A stretch of 64,000 bases of DNA. Source: Plantago ovata. Lineage: Eukaryota; Streptophyta; Magnoliopsida; Lamiales; Plantaginaceae. Below are positions 47,196 to 59,341 of the stretch, piece by piece. Within the stretch, counting starts at the first letter, position 1. Each line of letters begins with the position of its first letter. The notes below the pieces were generated by a model. That model did no database searches. It saw nothing but the letters and a program-made list of their open reading frames with translations, and was not told the DNA's origin. Where the stretch lies: NCBI GenBank assembly GCA_028274465.1, contig CM051457.1, positions 17,247,097 to 17,311,096 on the forward strand, given 5' to 3'. Made by a program: the position numbers and the translations under genes.

Positions 47196-47601
47196 ATCGC
47201 ACACACTAAAATATAAACACAGAAGAAATCGGTAAAGCTCAACGCAGGGAGAAGGTGAAGGGAAAAGGGGGCTAGGCAATTCAGAAGGGATATAAATAGT
47301 ATGAATGGAATTCAAGTCGATGCCAAGAAATTGGAACAGAAAGAATTCAAAATTCAAATCCCTAACTGATTGAGCAGAAACCAACAAAGAGGGGAATAAA
47401 ACGCTAAAATACTCCCAAACCACCATCCAAAACTCACGGACAATAACAAACCATCAATGAGATGGATAAGACTCTCATTTGAGAGATCAATTGAGTCAAT
47501 CAGAGAAAAAGAATTCATGGAAACGATGGAGAAGAAAGCATTTTGAGGAGAGAGAAGAGAGCATTTTTTCTATGAGAGCTGATTTCCTCGATTCTACATT
47601 C

Positions 47602-47883
47602 GCGCACTTTTTATTCGTGTAATTTTGATTTCGGCCAAAATTTCCCTCCAAAATTCCAGTTATATAAATAATCTATGACGTCTACACGTGCCCTTTTTCA
47701 CGTGTCATCCAGCAGTATTCAATTCGCCATTGTTTTTAGGGTTCTAGGTTTCCAATTCCTGATTGCCTCAAATCACACTAATCACATCCGATCCTTTCCT
47801 TTTCCGACCACTCTGTTCTCTAATTCACTGCTGGCCTCATTTCATATCAGACTCTGCACTTCTAATTGTATCCTACTAATGTG
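47602..47883 (+). promoter_or_regulatory. Core promoter and 5' UTR of the BRCT gene
   Basis: TATATAAATA at 47661-47670 is a strong TATA box, predicting transcription start near 47692-47702 and a 5' UTR of about 185 nt. CACGTG-type cores (CTACACGTGCC at about 47682 and TCACGTGTC at about 47700) lie just downstream. All DNA further upstream than 47590 belongs to the inserted LINE, so only about 60-70 bp of ancestral promoter remains attached to the TATA box. Confidence 0.65.
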
Positions 47884-50800
47884 ATGGGTTCACTTGAAGA
47901 CGAAGAGGCAAACGATACTTCAAATAAGAACAGTCCTGAAGAGGATTACTGCCACGATGACACTCAGAAAATCGATTCTCCATTTTCTCAAGGTATCATT
48001 TTGGCATCATTTCGAATTATCCGTGAAAGCTTTGCCCCAGTTAGTGTGGGATTGTTAACGGCAGTATTTTTATTTTTTATTTATATTTCTTTTATTTGCA
48101 TTTTTACTGTTTTAGGGTTTCAGTGCTCAAGATGATATTTAATATTTTCCCAATAATTGGGTGTAAAGATTTCACATTTCTCCATAGAAGTTAGCATTGG
48201 TGTATTTCCTTGTGCTGAAAAATGTACTCCAGTTGATTGGTAGTTATGTATTTTTTGTAGTGACTGGTAGTAATAGTATTGTCGTCTCACTTTTTTGTTT
48301 GTTTCCAATTTTTCTCTCTATACGGCTGTTAAACTGAGTATGGGTGAGCTTTGTTATAAATTAATTAGTCTTAAGGGATGCTGTATTGTTGGTTTGGAGC
48401 TTGGGATGGAGTTAAGACTTAAGTACTGCTTTATTTTCAAATTCTCGTGCTTAAATTGTGAAAAGTGTCTCTCTTTTTAGCATAATGATCTTTAGGAGAG
48501 ACAGTTATTGTGATTTGTCTTGCCTTCTATTTGGTATTAGGTGTAGATGTATCCAACTTTATTCTGTCTATTTCTGCCTCCCCAACTATCTGGGATATGT
48601 GTCCTGTTTGAAACCATATTGTGTGGTCTATGAAGGTGATGGAGATGACGATTTCCTGGGTGCAACTGATGATATACCCAGCCTGGACCCTTTTCTATTG
48701 GAAGATGCATTTGAGACACAATTGGTGAATGTTTATGAGGATACCCAAGTTATGGATTATGATGGTGAAACACAAGTTGTTGATAATCTTGATTGCTCGA
48801 GAAGTTGGCCTGCTGATTGTAATCCTGAAGTTGCCGATAGTGAAAGTCAAGGAACAAGCACCACCGAACTCTTGTGTGACACCCAAGTTGTTTCTGAGCA
48901 TGATACTGCAAACTCATTTGATCAGAGACAAGCTGACAATGTTTCTGGAGCACCATCAGATACCTACAGAAAAGAAGAGCCCCATTCAGGTTACACGATC
49001 ATATTGTTATCTTCTAAATCATTACTTCGACATGCAGTTCATTTATATTCCATCGAATACATGATCATTCACCATATGTCGCCCCGTGTGTGAATTGTTA
49101 ACAGGAAGCTTTTGTTTGATGTTTATCACATTGTGTGTTTGAGATTATCAGTGTTGTGACATGTGTATGTTAGTATCTTTACTACTAATTTATCTCATAT
49201 TTCTTGTCTTGCACTCTATTAATTCACCGGGTTTTACTTCATCCAAGTAAAAGATGATCTCATGTAGTCATGTGTATACTTTGAACATGGTTCTTAAGCA
49301 TTAACATGGGATCTAATTTTCTCATTTGCAAGGACCCAGCTCTTATGCTTCTAGTAAATGATAGTGATTCCTGTAATGGCTCTCACTGTCATATGTGCTC
49401 CATCCTTTTATCTTTATGTTGAATTGTGATATCGGTAATAGTCCATCACTTTCTTTAACTTGTTTATCATTCAGGATCTGCCTGGAAACCATTTACCTCT
49501 TTGCGCACTGAAGCATTCAGGGCTGCTGGACTGGCAGCTCGTGCACGTGGAACTAATCACAGTTTGTGTCCCATCAGGAGTGACAATCTCCTAGATCAGG
49601 CAAAATCTGTTCAAGCTGATTCTCATGCTCGGAATGTATGCAGTGAAGGTGTAGTGAATCCAGCAAATGGTATTCCTAGCAGGGCCAGTAAAGCTGTTAG
49701 GAAACTTTTCATGGAAGATGTAGATGCTGAAGTTGTTCATTCAGAAACCAACACGAACCAGACGGATGATAATAATAACCCTGAGTTCCTTTCTTCTGAC
49801 AATTGTCTGGCAGGGTTAAGCTATGCTGATTCTGAGCCACCTGGGGAGTTATCCCAAGCCATGGCACTTGAGGTAGTGGACAAGTTCCTAGAACAAAATC
49901 TAATGGAATACGATAAAAGAATCGAAACTGGAATTCACACTGCAGAAAAAGCAAAGATTGATCCTGGAGCAAAAGGTTCTCTAGATTTGGCGAAAAGTTT
50001 CAAAACCAGACATGTACTTGGAGTATCTGGAGTTTATGATTGGGATGACAATCGTGAAGATGATGGAGGGGGACACTTTTTCCTCAAGAAAAAAGAAGCT
50101 TTCTATGACAATGGAGACACAAAAAAGGGATCCCTCACAGCACCTAGGAAGCGTAAGCGCTCTGACCTAAAAATATCAAGTCTGTTAGAGACCATGGAGA
50201 CGAACAGCAGCAAATTAGCAATAAGAGAAACATAGGGGTTTCTGTTTGCTCGGATCCTGGGTTAATGCATAAGCGAAGGGCACTGAGCCAATCAGTTCAC
50301 TTTGGAGGCAAGGCGATCCACAAAAATCTTGCCAAAGATTTGGATGAACAGGCCAATTTGGCTTTGGAGAATAGGTTGCCTGACATTGAAGGAAGCATGG
50401 ATATCCCAGTTGTGGAAAATATAGGTCCTGATACTCAAATAGCTGCTGAAGCAATGGAGAATTTATGTTTTGAGGTACACTTGGCTGACAATAATAATCA
50501 TAGTCCTGAAAAAGGCGTTGGCAGCATGACTAGAAGAACTACTAAAAAGCATCAATCAAGTAACAAAGATTCCAGTGGAGAACAAAAGTTGGTGCAGAAA
50601 AGACAACGTGCCTCCAGTGGTGGGGTTATTACTAGACGAGCAAAGCAAGCGATTAGTGGCACTATTGTTGGTGCCAGCAACAAGTTCTCTCCTTCATCAA
50701 TGGAACAATCCACAAGTGTCAGGAATGACATTGGCAGCGAGCTAGGAGGGACAGAACAAAGAAAGGTAGATTCAAATAGTGAGGAAAATCTACGCTCAAG

Positions 50801-53800
50801 CACTGAGCCTATAAAGAAGAAACGAAGGGCAGGACTAAGGAGCAACATTCATTATGTTGACCTGCAACATCATCCAGAGTTAGCTGACCATAGGTCTGGA
50901 AAGGAAAAGAAGAGTTCCTTGAAAGATCAACTCGGTTTTTCTGTGCCAGTGGCTCGTCGAACTAGGAGGTGCTCAGATCTAAAGCAATCAAAAGTTGCAG
51001 AAACTTCAGTTGCTGCTGCAAGGAAGACAAATGCTCCTGATCTTAGAGACAATGGAAGAGCTGCAAGGGATAAAAATATTATGATGATTACCATTGAGGA
51101 ACTTAAACGGTTGGGATCAACTAGACGTAAGCAATCTAACTTGAAAGATTGTGCACGCAGCGCTTCTTCATATCTGGACGATTTGAAACATATGAAAGGA
51201 AAAAGTACTCAACCGGTAAATCTGCACGGGCAACAAGCTGATGGACATGTCAAACCGGGGTTGAATGTAAAATCAATACCGAAAGATGCAAGTGAGGTCA
51301 GAGCAACTAATCAAGTGGGTGAAAGAAATAATGCCAAGACTCCGAGATCTTCTAAATGTACAGAACTAAATAGCAGATTAGAAGCATTCTCAATAGAAAG
51401 AGCTGGAACAACTTCAACTTGTACAACACCTGTCAGTTGTGCAACACCAATAAATAAACCATCTCCTGTTTGCATGGGGGATGAATATAATAAGCATTCA
51501 AAGGTTAGGCTGTCTCTAGTTAGGGAAATGAATAACTTAGTATCAGGCACTCCAGGATCGCCTGGTGAAAAGAAAGAATTGAGAAAAAGAAAAGAGATAA
51601 CTGCTGTACGAGTTTTGTTTAGCCAACATTTGGATGTGGATGTGGTCAAACATCAAAAGAAGGTATTGCTTTTACTTTGTTCGTTCACCTGCCTGCAGTG
51701 ACTAAATAAGCAAGCTGCTTACTGTTTTAGTTATTGCTTGTTGCAGATATTGAGCAGGCTGGGGGCTACAGTTGCTTCCTCTATGTCAGATGCCACACAT
51801 TTTGTGGCTGATGAGTTTGTCCGTACTAGGAATATGCTTGAAGCTATCGCTTCTGGGAAACCAGTTATTACACGCTTATGGCTTGAAAGTTGCGGACAAG
51901 CTAGTCGTGCTATTGATGAAAAAAGTTTCATCCTTAGGGATGTGAGAAAGGAAAAGGAACTAGGATTTTCTATGCCACTTTCCTTGTCAAGAGCTTGTCA
52001 ACGACCACTTTTGCAGGTACAGATAATAGTGTCATATTAAATGAAATTATGCAACTATAGACTCCATGTTTCATTTACAGTCTTGGTACAGGGACAGAAG
52101 GTGTTCGTCACTCCGAATACAAAGCCTGGTAAAGACATTCTTGCAAGCTTGGTCATGGCAGTTCATGGTGTGGTATGTACTGTATCCTGGACAGTTCTAT
52201 TTTACTATCCACTATTTTATCTAGTGATCACCACTTAGAATGTCAAAGACATAAGTTAGTCTTTTTCTTGTAGTAAGTTTTGATTACATGAGCAATTTTT
52301 TTTGTACATGCAGTGGTCCAATATTTTTTGTTATGTCTATAGTTAGGTGTTTTGCTTTTGCTAGCATGGATTAAGACTTTCTTGGTATTATCTTTCAAAT
52401 ATTTATGCAGCACCGGAGTTGTACATACAAATTTTCACCCATAACTCCTGATTTTTACATTGACCCTGTTCGAAGGGTGTCAAAAACTATGTTAGATAAA
52501 TTGTTGTGGTGGTCTCATGCGAAAATGGGACTGTATATAAGGGTCCTGAGCATAAATTTTCCAGGTCTTTTCCTCGGGGCGTGTTTTGTATTATGTTTAT
52601 GCTTTGTTGCCAGTATATGATAAACATCAACACATATCCAACCCACTCAGGTTTAACCAGTTGTGTTTTGGTGAGCGGTTGCAAAAGTTTATTCTTACTC
52701 TGTGGCATTGAAATTTGAAGGAAATGGCAAAAGTAACATACATAAAAATTTGTGGGGTCTAAAACAATTATTGTAGAATATAACATTCTGGTTTAGGTAA
52801 GTTGCTTTGGCCATGACTTTCGCATCTGGCAGATAATTAGAAAGAAAGTATCCTTTTGTAAACACTCGCATTGCAGTCACTGCTGCAGATAAAAGCATTT
52901 ATGTAGAACTTATTGCAGCACTTAAATTAAAATTGTCATTTCTGATATTCTTTTGCTGCTGCGAAACTTAAAAAGTTTTGCTTGATGGGTAAATAATTAG
53001 TATGTTGAAGACTAATTCTGATCGAATTACCTGAGTTTGAGGTGTTCAACACGTGTTGATCTCGGTGCGACCTTTGCTGCTCTCAGGTCAAACTATGGTT
53101 TTTCTAGCTAAAATAATTTTCATTATGGTTTATTCATCGTCTCATGTATATGCTGTCTTTCCATCAACTTCTGTTCTCCCATATTTTGGTCGTAAAACTT
53201 TTGCATCCAGATATCTGCTTTCCACATCTATGCAATATCTGGTTGAAGTTGAACTGTTGCATATATGGAATGAGTACTGTTGCATTATGTGGAATGAAAC
53301 CTGTATCACTTGGTGGATACTACATATCTATTCCAAGACTATCTCATCTATATATGCTCAGATAAGGATTGTCCTGCTTTCTTTAACTATCTCATCTCCA
53401 TTCTTGATATCTCATTGCTGGGTTGGTGAATGTACATGGTGTTCTTTGTGACACTTGATAAACTCACATTTGAACTCAGATGAACCTGTGACACTTTCTG
53501 ATAAACTGATGTTTTAAACTATTTGCTCCATGTACTTGGCAATTCATTTGTTGCTTTACCTTGCTACTGGTAGTTAAGCACAGCATGAGTCCAGATATGA
53601 GTCTATTTTTCTATGCTCGTGGCTGTATTAATTTATTGGTAAATGGGCAACAGGCAGTGGAAAGACTTGGCAGATCTGCACTGAAGGGTGAAAAAGTTCC
53701 AGATGATATCTTGATTTTATCCTGTGAAGAAGATTATGACATTTGTGTCCCTTTCCTTAAGAAAGGTCTGGGAAGTCCTTTCATATTACAGATTCTAGAT

Positions 53801-54185
53801 GATAAGCACGTATGTATATACTTATGTACAGTTGTTTATATTTCAGGCGGTGCTATTTATAGCTCAGAGCTGCTTTTGAATGGAATTGTTAAGCAGAAGC
53901 TGGAGTACGAAAGGTTGGTTCACTTGATTGCTCATTCATCTTATTTATGTATATGAATATATAGACAACTCATTACTTCTTGTACCTTCATCAATGATCG
54001 TATTCAAGTCTCCTGGAATTTGTATACATAGACTCAGTCATCTCCAGTATCAAAGATGTTACTTAATGTTCGTGCTCGTTTTATTTGTTGGCAGGCACCG
54101 CCTCTTTGAAGATCATGTTAAAAGGACTCGTTCTACTGTAAGGGTGAAAAGGAATGGGTATCTTCCTGTGACAAAATGCAAATAA
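47884..54185 (+). CDS. Tandem-BRCT DNA-damage protein, MDC1/PTIP-like (one frameshift)
   Basis: Exons: 47884-47992, 48636-48989, 49475-51662, 51747-52016, 52092-52172, 53654-53765, 53847-53913, 54095-54185, giving about 1090 aa. The C-terminal BRCT pair (about residues 870-1075) has RVLFSQHL, GATVASSMSDATHFVADEF, VITRLWLESC, FSMPLSLSRA, GQKVFVTPNTKPGKDILASL, DILILSCEE and IYSSELLLNGIVKQKLEYE, in the arrangement of MDC1/PTIP, which bind phosphopeptides such as gamma-H2AX. The N-terminal region is acidic with four TQ sites (ETQLV, DTQVM, ETQVV, DTQVV), candidate ATM/ATR targets. The central 700 residues are basic and low-complexity. The exon lengths sum to 3n+2: the frame shifts near 50165-50183, by the AAAAA run, and upstream reading stops at 50233. 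Restoring one base joins the frames, so this is an indel or a recent lesion. The start is the first good ATG (MGSLEDEEAND). Confidence 0.88.
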
Positions 54186-54215
54186 TGAATATATTCAAGG
54201 TGCAAGATAGTCTCT

Positions 54216-54271
54216 GCCTCATGTATCATTCTTTTTTCTTTTTTTTTTAAACGGCCTCATGTATCATTCTT
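54216..54271 (-). mobile_element. Ultra-short LINE insertion: 20 bp with 18-bp target duplication
   Basis: GCCTCATGTATCATTCTT occurs at 54216-54233 and exactly at 54254-54271. Between them are only 20 bp, T-rich then AAACG, i.e. a poly(A) plus CGTTT in antisense. This is a target-primed reverse transcription product aborted almost at once. It sits in the 3' UTR of the BRCT gene, 30 bp after the stop codon. Confidence 0.85.
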
Positions 54272-54778
54272 GAATTCACTTGGTAGATTGTAACGTAGGT
54301 GATGTGTACCATTGACGGTTTTTTTAGGTGTTTAGCATGTAAATGGGTTAGTGGAGTGTGTTTGATATCACCTGATCAGCAACCCTTATAGTGGGAGCCA
54401 CCACTGTTTGGTAAGCATAAATAAGGTGTCTGATAGGGCTGAGGGCTGACTGGTTTTTGAAGGTACTCAACCTAATTTTATGGGAAATAAGAGTAATCAT
54501 TTTCTTCATGGATGAGATCTCGTCCATCGACAATGAAAACTTTGTCCATGGTGTAAAGAGCTCAAGCTCTTATTCACAAATCATTATGACCGTGAATATC
54601 AGATGATGAATGTCCGATTCTCCTCGAGCGTTTACATGGAAGCCAATGGAAGAATGGAAGATGCACATTTTATACTTCCACTAACATCATGTAACAATTA
54701 AAGAACTCAAAGTTCCATCAGGCAACCACCGTGTAAGCGGCTTTAAATACTCCTGAGCTCTAATCTATCCTGTTGAGA
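54272..54778. other. Shared 3' flank between convergent BRCT and RINGv genes
   Basis: Non-coding sequence lies between the stop codons of two convergent genes, so it must contain both 3' UTRs and polyadenylation sites. I see no ORF or repeat of note. The distance between stops is about 590 bp, so the transcripts may overlap in antisense. Confidence 0.5.
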
Positions 54779-57700
54779 TCATACCGGGCTAGAGTCTTGA
54801 TCATCAACTTGGTCTTGTCCGGTAACAAACCTCGCAAGCATGTAGTTTAGTAACATAGCTATCCCAAATCCTAACATTGCTGATATCAGGATGGCCAGAA
54901 CTGGTCCCCATTGTAGCTGCCATATATCAATGAAGATGTTTTTACATTTGTTAATTTATTTCATGGATGTAATTGATTGCAACTAAAACGAAGCAAGGCT
55001 GCAAAGGAAATCGTAATAATAATGTTTAGTGCTTCCTTACCCATGAATAGAAAATTTGAAGCATCAAGGCCAGAAGTAAAAACTCAAGCGCTGCATAAGT
55101 CCAGACATACTCTTGTCTTGCTGCATCATAATAGATCAATAAACTCTTATAAGATAAATATAAACTCTGGGTTGGAGAAATCAAGATGTTGCAGATTTCA
55201 TTACCTTGGAGTTCAGCAAGGATAGACCCAGAGAGGCCCAATGTGACAGCGAAAGGTCCAGAAATTATAATAGCTCGAGTTTTCATCCCAGATATCTGTA
55301 AATTAGAAGATACTGTGAGCAAAAAAGAGAAACAAAAGTTGCAGAATAGAAAATGACGTGCATGTATGCATGCCTAGATGTTGTGAGTTATGATGAAAAT
55401 TATAGGAGCTCTGTAATCATTTAAACTCTGAATAAACTACAATTGTAAAAAGTTAACGTACCAATAACTGCTCGAGGAAGAAGAAATAGCAAAGCGAGCT
55501 AATCAAGAATAGCACCACAAGATCTTGGCAAGTTCTGCATAATAGATGCCAAGAAAATGGACATAAGTTTCAATCCATACTTTGATGAGAGAGAGAGAGA
55601 GAGAAAGTAAGTACTACTCGTATATTACTACAACAGTGTAATAAAGTACTGCTTCTAATATTCACAAAAAGAAAAAGAAGTATTATCATATTTAACTTGA
55701 AATGAAGGCAGCATGTTTGCACTTTTCAACTGCAAAAATCTGATCTCAAAGTTTTACTGCAGTCAACCAAGATGCAAAGTGTTATCACACAAAGGACTCG
55801 ATCTCCCCCTGCTTATTTGTATGTGCACCAGTTCATCAAGGTGTTTATGTAGTATTTCAGACATGATGTGTTTGTAAATAGCTCATATATCAAGAGTTCG
55901 TGTATTGACGAAACTATATGAAGATGACTTGATATAGAATGTGTTTATCATCCACCAAGTGAAGTCAGATTTCTTTTTTCTTTCTTTTCATCTTTAATAA
56001 GTGACAGAAAATCACCTAATTGAATCCAGCTGGTTCTGCTCACTATCATCGATTTGAGAAGCATTTTGTACTCGAAGCAATGTAACAGGCAAATTCAGAA
56101 CTTCTCTTCTGCAGACATCACAATATCTGTTTCCCTTTATGCTAAACCATTTGAAAGCACATGCTTCATGTACTAGTCTGAGTGCTCCTCTACAGCTGCA
56201 TCCCATATTGAATGTATTTCGTTCTTCACATGTTTCGTAACAGATTCTGCAGACAGCTTCCTCTTCAGGAATCTCTTGATCCTCTTCATCAGCAGGAGCT
56301 GGCGTTATTTGATCTGACTTATTGTAGATCAAATTACCATGAAGTTACCATGATAATAAGCTTAAGCATAGCCACATCTACCATTTATGCAGATTTGCCT
56401 CTAAGGTATGAAGTTTCATGACATAACCTATGTTTCAGTATCTGAACAGATTGCCCTTTTGTAAAGTTCTGTCCAGTTTGTCACAAGAAGTTTAATTCTA
56501 AGGCATGCACTGATGGTTAAGTGGCGGAGAGGTGGCAAATGAAAAGTTACTGAAAGATTACGGGATCAACAATGAAACTCAAATTGTTAGGGGGGGGGGG
56601 GGGGGTGCAAACGAGTAAAACATTTGACAGTCTGCTACAGTTATTTCTATTACGAAAACCTCCAGCATGGTGATGCAGTCTTAAATGCAATGCTTCTTAC
56701 TTCTAAATGCCCGACCGTCTCAAAATAGACATGAATAGTGCAGCTAAATACTAGTAGCTCAATTATTTTGTTGAAGGTGGATTATGATCTATCAGCTAAG
56801 TATCAGGACAATGAAGCAACTGGTCCAAATTAAGTTGTATCTGCATAATGGCCAGGGAAATGTAGGTTGAACTATTAAAGAATTCAACGAAAGGTTATAT
56901 ACAAGAAACATACCTCCATCAGTATCTGTAGAAGAAGTTTCACGGGCAGCAAAAGACAAAGACCTGACAATAATAATGTTTCTCCCAGGCATGGAAAGGG
57001 ATCTAGAAACAGTTGCTTGAGATGCCCTTGTCTGCAACATGCAGAAAACCCCATTGTAAATCTGGTGTGGTTACTGATTTTAAATTCATGCATAGCAAAA
57101 TTTCTTTTCTTTTCAGATATTCTTGTCTGTGTGTGTTTATTTTGAGTAAAAGCTGTGATTTTCGTGTCTGCAAAAGCATATTTTAGCTCCAATTCTCTTA
57201 AAATAGCTGCCAGAAGCTAATTTTCTTTTAATCAGTCTGAGCCAGCTTCTAGCTTCTCCTCACTGCAATGAAGTGTTTGCAAACACATTTTCTGCAGATT
57301 TCTCTATTCTAAAGTATTTTTTGCTCATAACACATCTCAAACTATCCACTAAGCCACTTGCATTGCATGCTCTTTTGAAATTTGTAAGCTATTGCCAAAG
57401 CATCAAATCTGTTATGCAATCTTGTTCTTTCCACGTCTTTATTACAGCAAACAGAAACAGCAATGTAAAACTCGACTTCAAAAGAAAACATTACCTGTGA
57501 CTTCTGGTTCTCTCCATATGTCCTGGTTGACTTAGGGGTAGCAATCGAAGGGGATAAGAGCGGTGCATATCTCACCTGAAGCGAAGTGCACCTTGTCCAT
57601 GTAGACTTTGGTTTCGGTATCCTATTTGATACAACAGGGCTTTGAGTATCCGGTTTGGAAAGCAAACTCCTTTCAACATCAGATACATTCGTCCTTTTTT

Positions 57701-58508
57701 TGAAGCTAAACGACCGGAGACATCCTACTGATGAAGAACTATCATTCAACACGTCTGAAGAATGAATAAGTCCCTCTCCACTCTGGCTGCTCGTAAAACC
57801 CCGAGGTTTTGGAGGGATCTGGAGACTGATATCCGCACATCGTTTAATTCCTCCTGAACTTGTCACCGTACTTCTGGTTTGCCTGTCAAGAGAATCCACC
57901 TGTGGCTAGCCAAAAGTAACAATCATAACATAAGTTCAACCTCTAAACCCATACACGGTGATTGCGAAAGGAAAATGAACTTATCCACATTACAACTACT
58001 TATAAGTAAATCATTCACAAGTCCACGATCCTTTCACATAGGTGAGGAGCTAAAAAAGATGAGTATGACATTACCAATCTCTATCTTGAGGAAAAGCATG
58101 TATACTCCACTGAACATACATACAACTAAACTCCTACAAATTCACTAAACCATATGAATTCAACAAAATACAATTAGCCTAATGATAAGCTTAAACTCTA
58201 AGTTTGCTGTACAATTCAATCTTGGGAAGGAAAAAAGATTTGGCTAAATGAAAATAAGACAACTAAACATGAAAATTAGATCGAGTTGCAAATATAAAAC
58301 AAGACAACTAGTAATAGAAAACCCAATAAGATAATGATCCATAAACAGACAGCACATTATTATAAAACTGAAACAAATTGAGTGAAAAAATACATATTTG
58401 CAGCAGCAACATAAGAAAAAGAAAAGGGATTAATCGTAAAATAGGTTGGCCCATAAAACTGTAAACCTGTGATGCTGTTTCCATGGCAGCATTGTTTGAG
58501 GATTCCAT
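54779..58508 (-). CDS. RINGv (MARCH-type) membrane E3 ubiquitin ligase
   Basis: Eight exons join in frame to 414 aa: 58467-58508, 57495-57899, 56914-57031, 56016-56313, 55462-55534, 55205-55295, 55041-55120, 54779-54916. Residues 1-190 are Ser-rich and basic, probably disordered ([43 protein letters not shown]). The RING-CH domain (about 205-260) shows the C4HC3 ligands: [35 protein letters not shown]. It is followed by three to four hydrophobic segments ([73 protein letters not shown]). MARCH-type ligases ubiquitinate membrane proteins in the secretory and endosomal system. Targets here are unknown. An in-frame upstream ATG (58562) would add 18 residues; I prefer the second because it opens the MESSN start. 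The gene is convergent with the BRCT gene. Confidence 0.92.
56590..56605 (+). repeat. Poly-G run in RINGv gene intron
   Basis: Sixteen consecutive G lie in the intron between exons 56016-56313 and 56914-57031 (poly-C in the transcript). The length is error-prone in sequencing and probably polymorphic. Confidence 0.95.
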
Positions 58509-59333
58509 CTTGTTGTGTTCTTGATTCTGTGAGGTGAGGTTTTTGGCAAGTAAATGGACCAAAAATGTCGCTGGAAAAAGATGAAACGAGGAAATGAGAT
58601 GAGAGAGAGTACGACCAAGTCAGGTCAGGTCAGGTCAGGTGTCGTCTTGTTTTGTCTTTCTTTCCTTTAGCTGGCGCTGGCATTTTCCTGTAAATTATCA
58701 CTCTGTTTGCGACTGTAATAATAATGGCGGAACTAAGCTTTTCTACTTTCTTTTGTGTTTAAATTACTAGTAGTAAATACAAATAAATATATAAATTCTG
58801 CATCAAAGTTTGATGATTTATGGGGGAGATGATAAAATTTGAATATAATGTAGTAAAAATGTCTTCCAATTTGGTTCGATCCTCATCTCTCACCTTTTAG
58901 GCCCGCAAGTTTTAATTAAAGAGATAACTATCTTCCTCTTGGTCACATGTTTGAATTCATGGGAGTTGAATTTGTGATTATGTCATTCTGAGTTAGAGCG
59001 TGCACACTTGTGCGGTTTAACGTTGTTTACGTGTGCCCGTGGGGTTTACTCACAATTTAATTTTCACGTGATTTGCATGCTATTATGTGAACTCGTGAGG
59101 TTTATTCAGTGCGCACCTAAATGGTAAGGATCATAGGTTCTCCATGTTATTCAAAAAATAAATAAATTATTGACTAAACTAAGTTTATAACTTTTTCATG
59201 AACCTTGTTGCGATATATATATGATCTACTACAACACACAACACTCACACGCTTAATTGTTTATGTGGATCATTTCGAGATACGTAGTACAAAGTAAAAA
59301 AAAAAGTTATGCACCCACGGTACTTATTAACTA
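58509..59333. other. RINGv gene 5' flank and intergenic DNA
   Basis: The RINGv promoter and 5' UTR are expected just above 58508. An AGGTC pentanucleotide repeat (four to five units, 58618-58639) lies in this leader. From about 58740 to 59333 the DNA is AT-rich without coding potential. Confidence 0.5.
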
Positions 59334-59341
59334 TCCATAGT

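Larger units (their letters stand above)
44297..47589 (-). mobile_element. L1-type LINE insertion, internally deleted, 12-bp target duplication
   Basis: GATTCTACATTC is present at 44285-44296 and exactly at 47590-47601, bounding a 3.3-kb minus-strand LINE. The 3' end, next to the left duplication, is a short poly-T followed by GAGAAACGG. The 5' end carries a leader of about 400 bp before ORF1. The order on the minus strand is ORF1 (DUF4283-type), CCHC knuckle, late reverse transcriptase, zf-RVT and RNase H. The endonuclease and the catalytic half of the reverse transcriptase are missing, so it cannot move on its own. The right end is only about 70 bp upstream of the TATA box of the BRCT gene. 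Confidence 0.9.
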
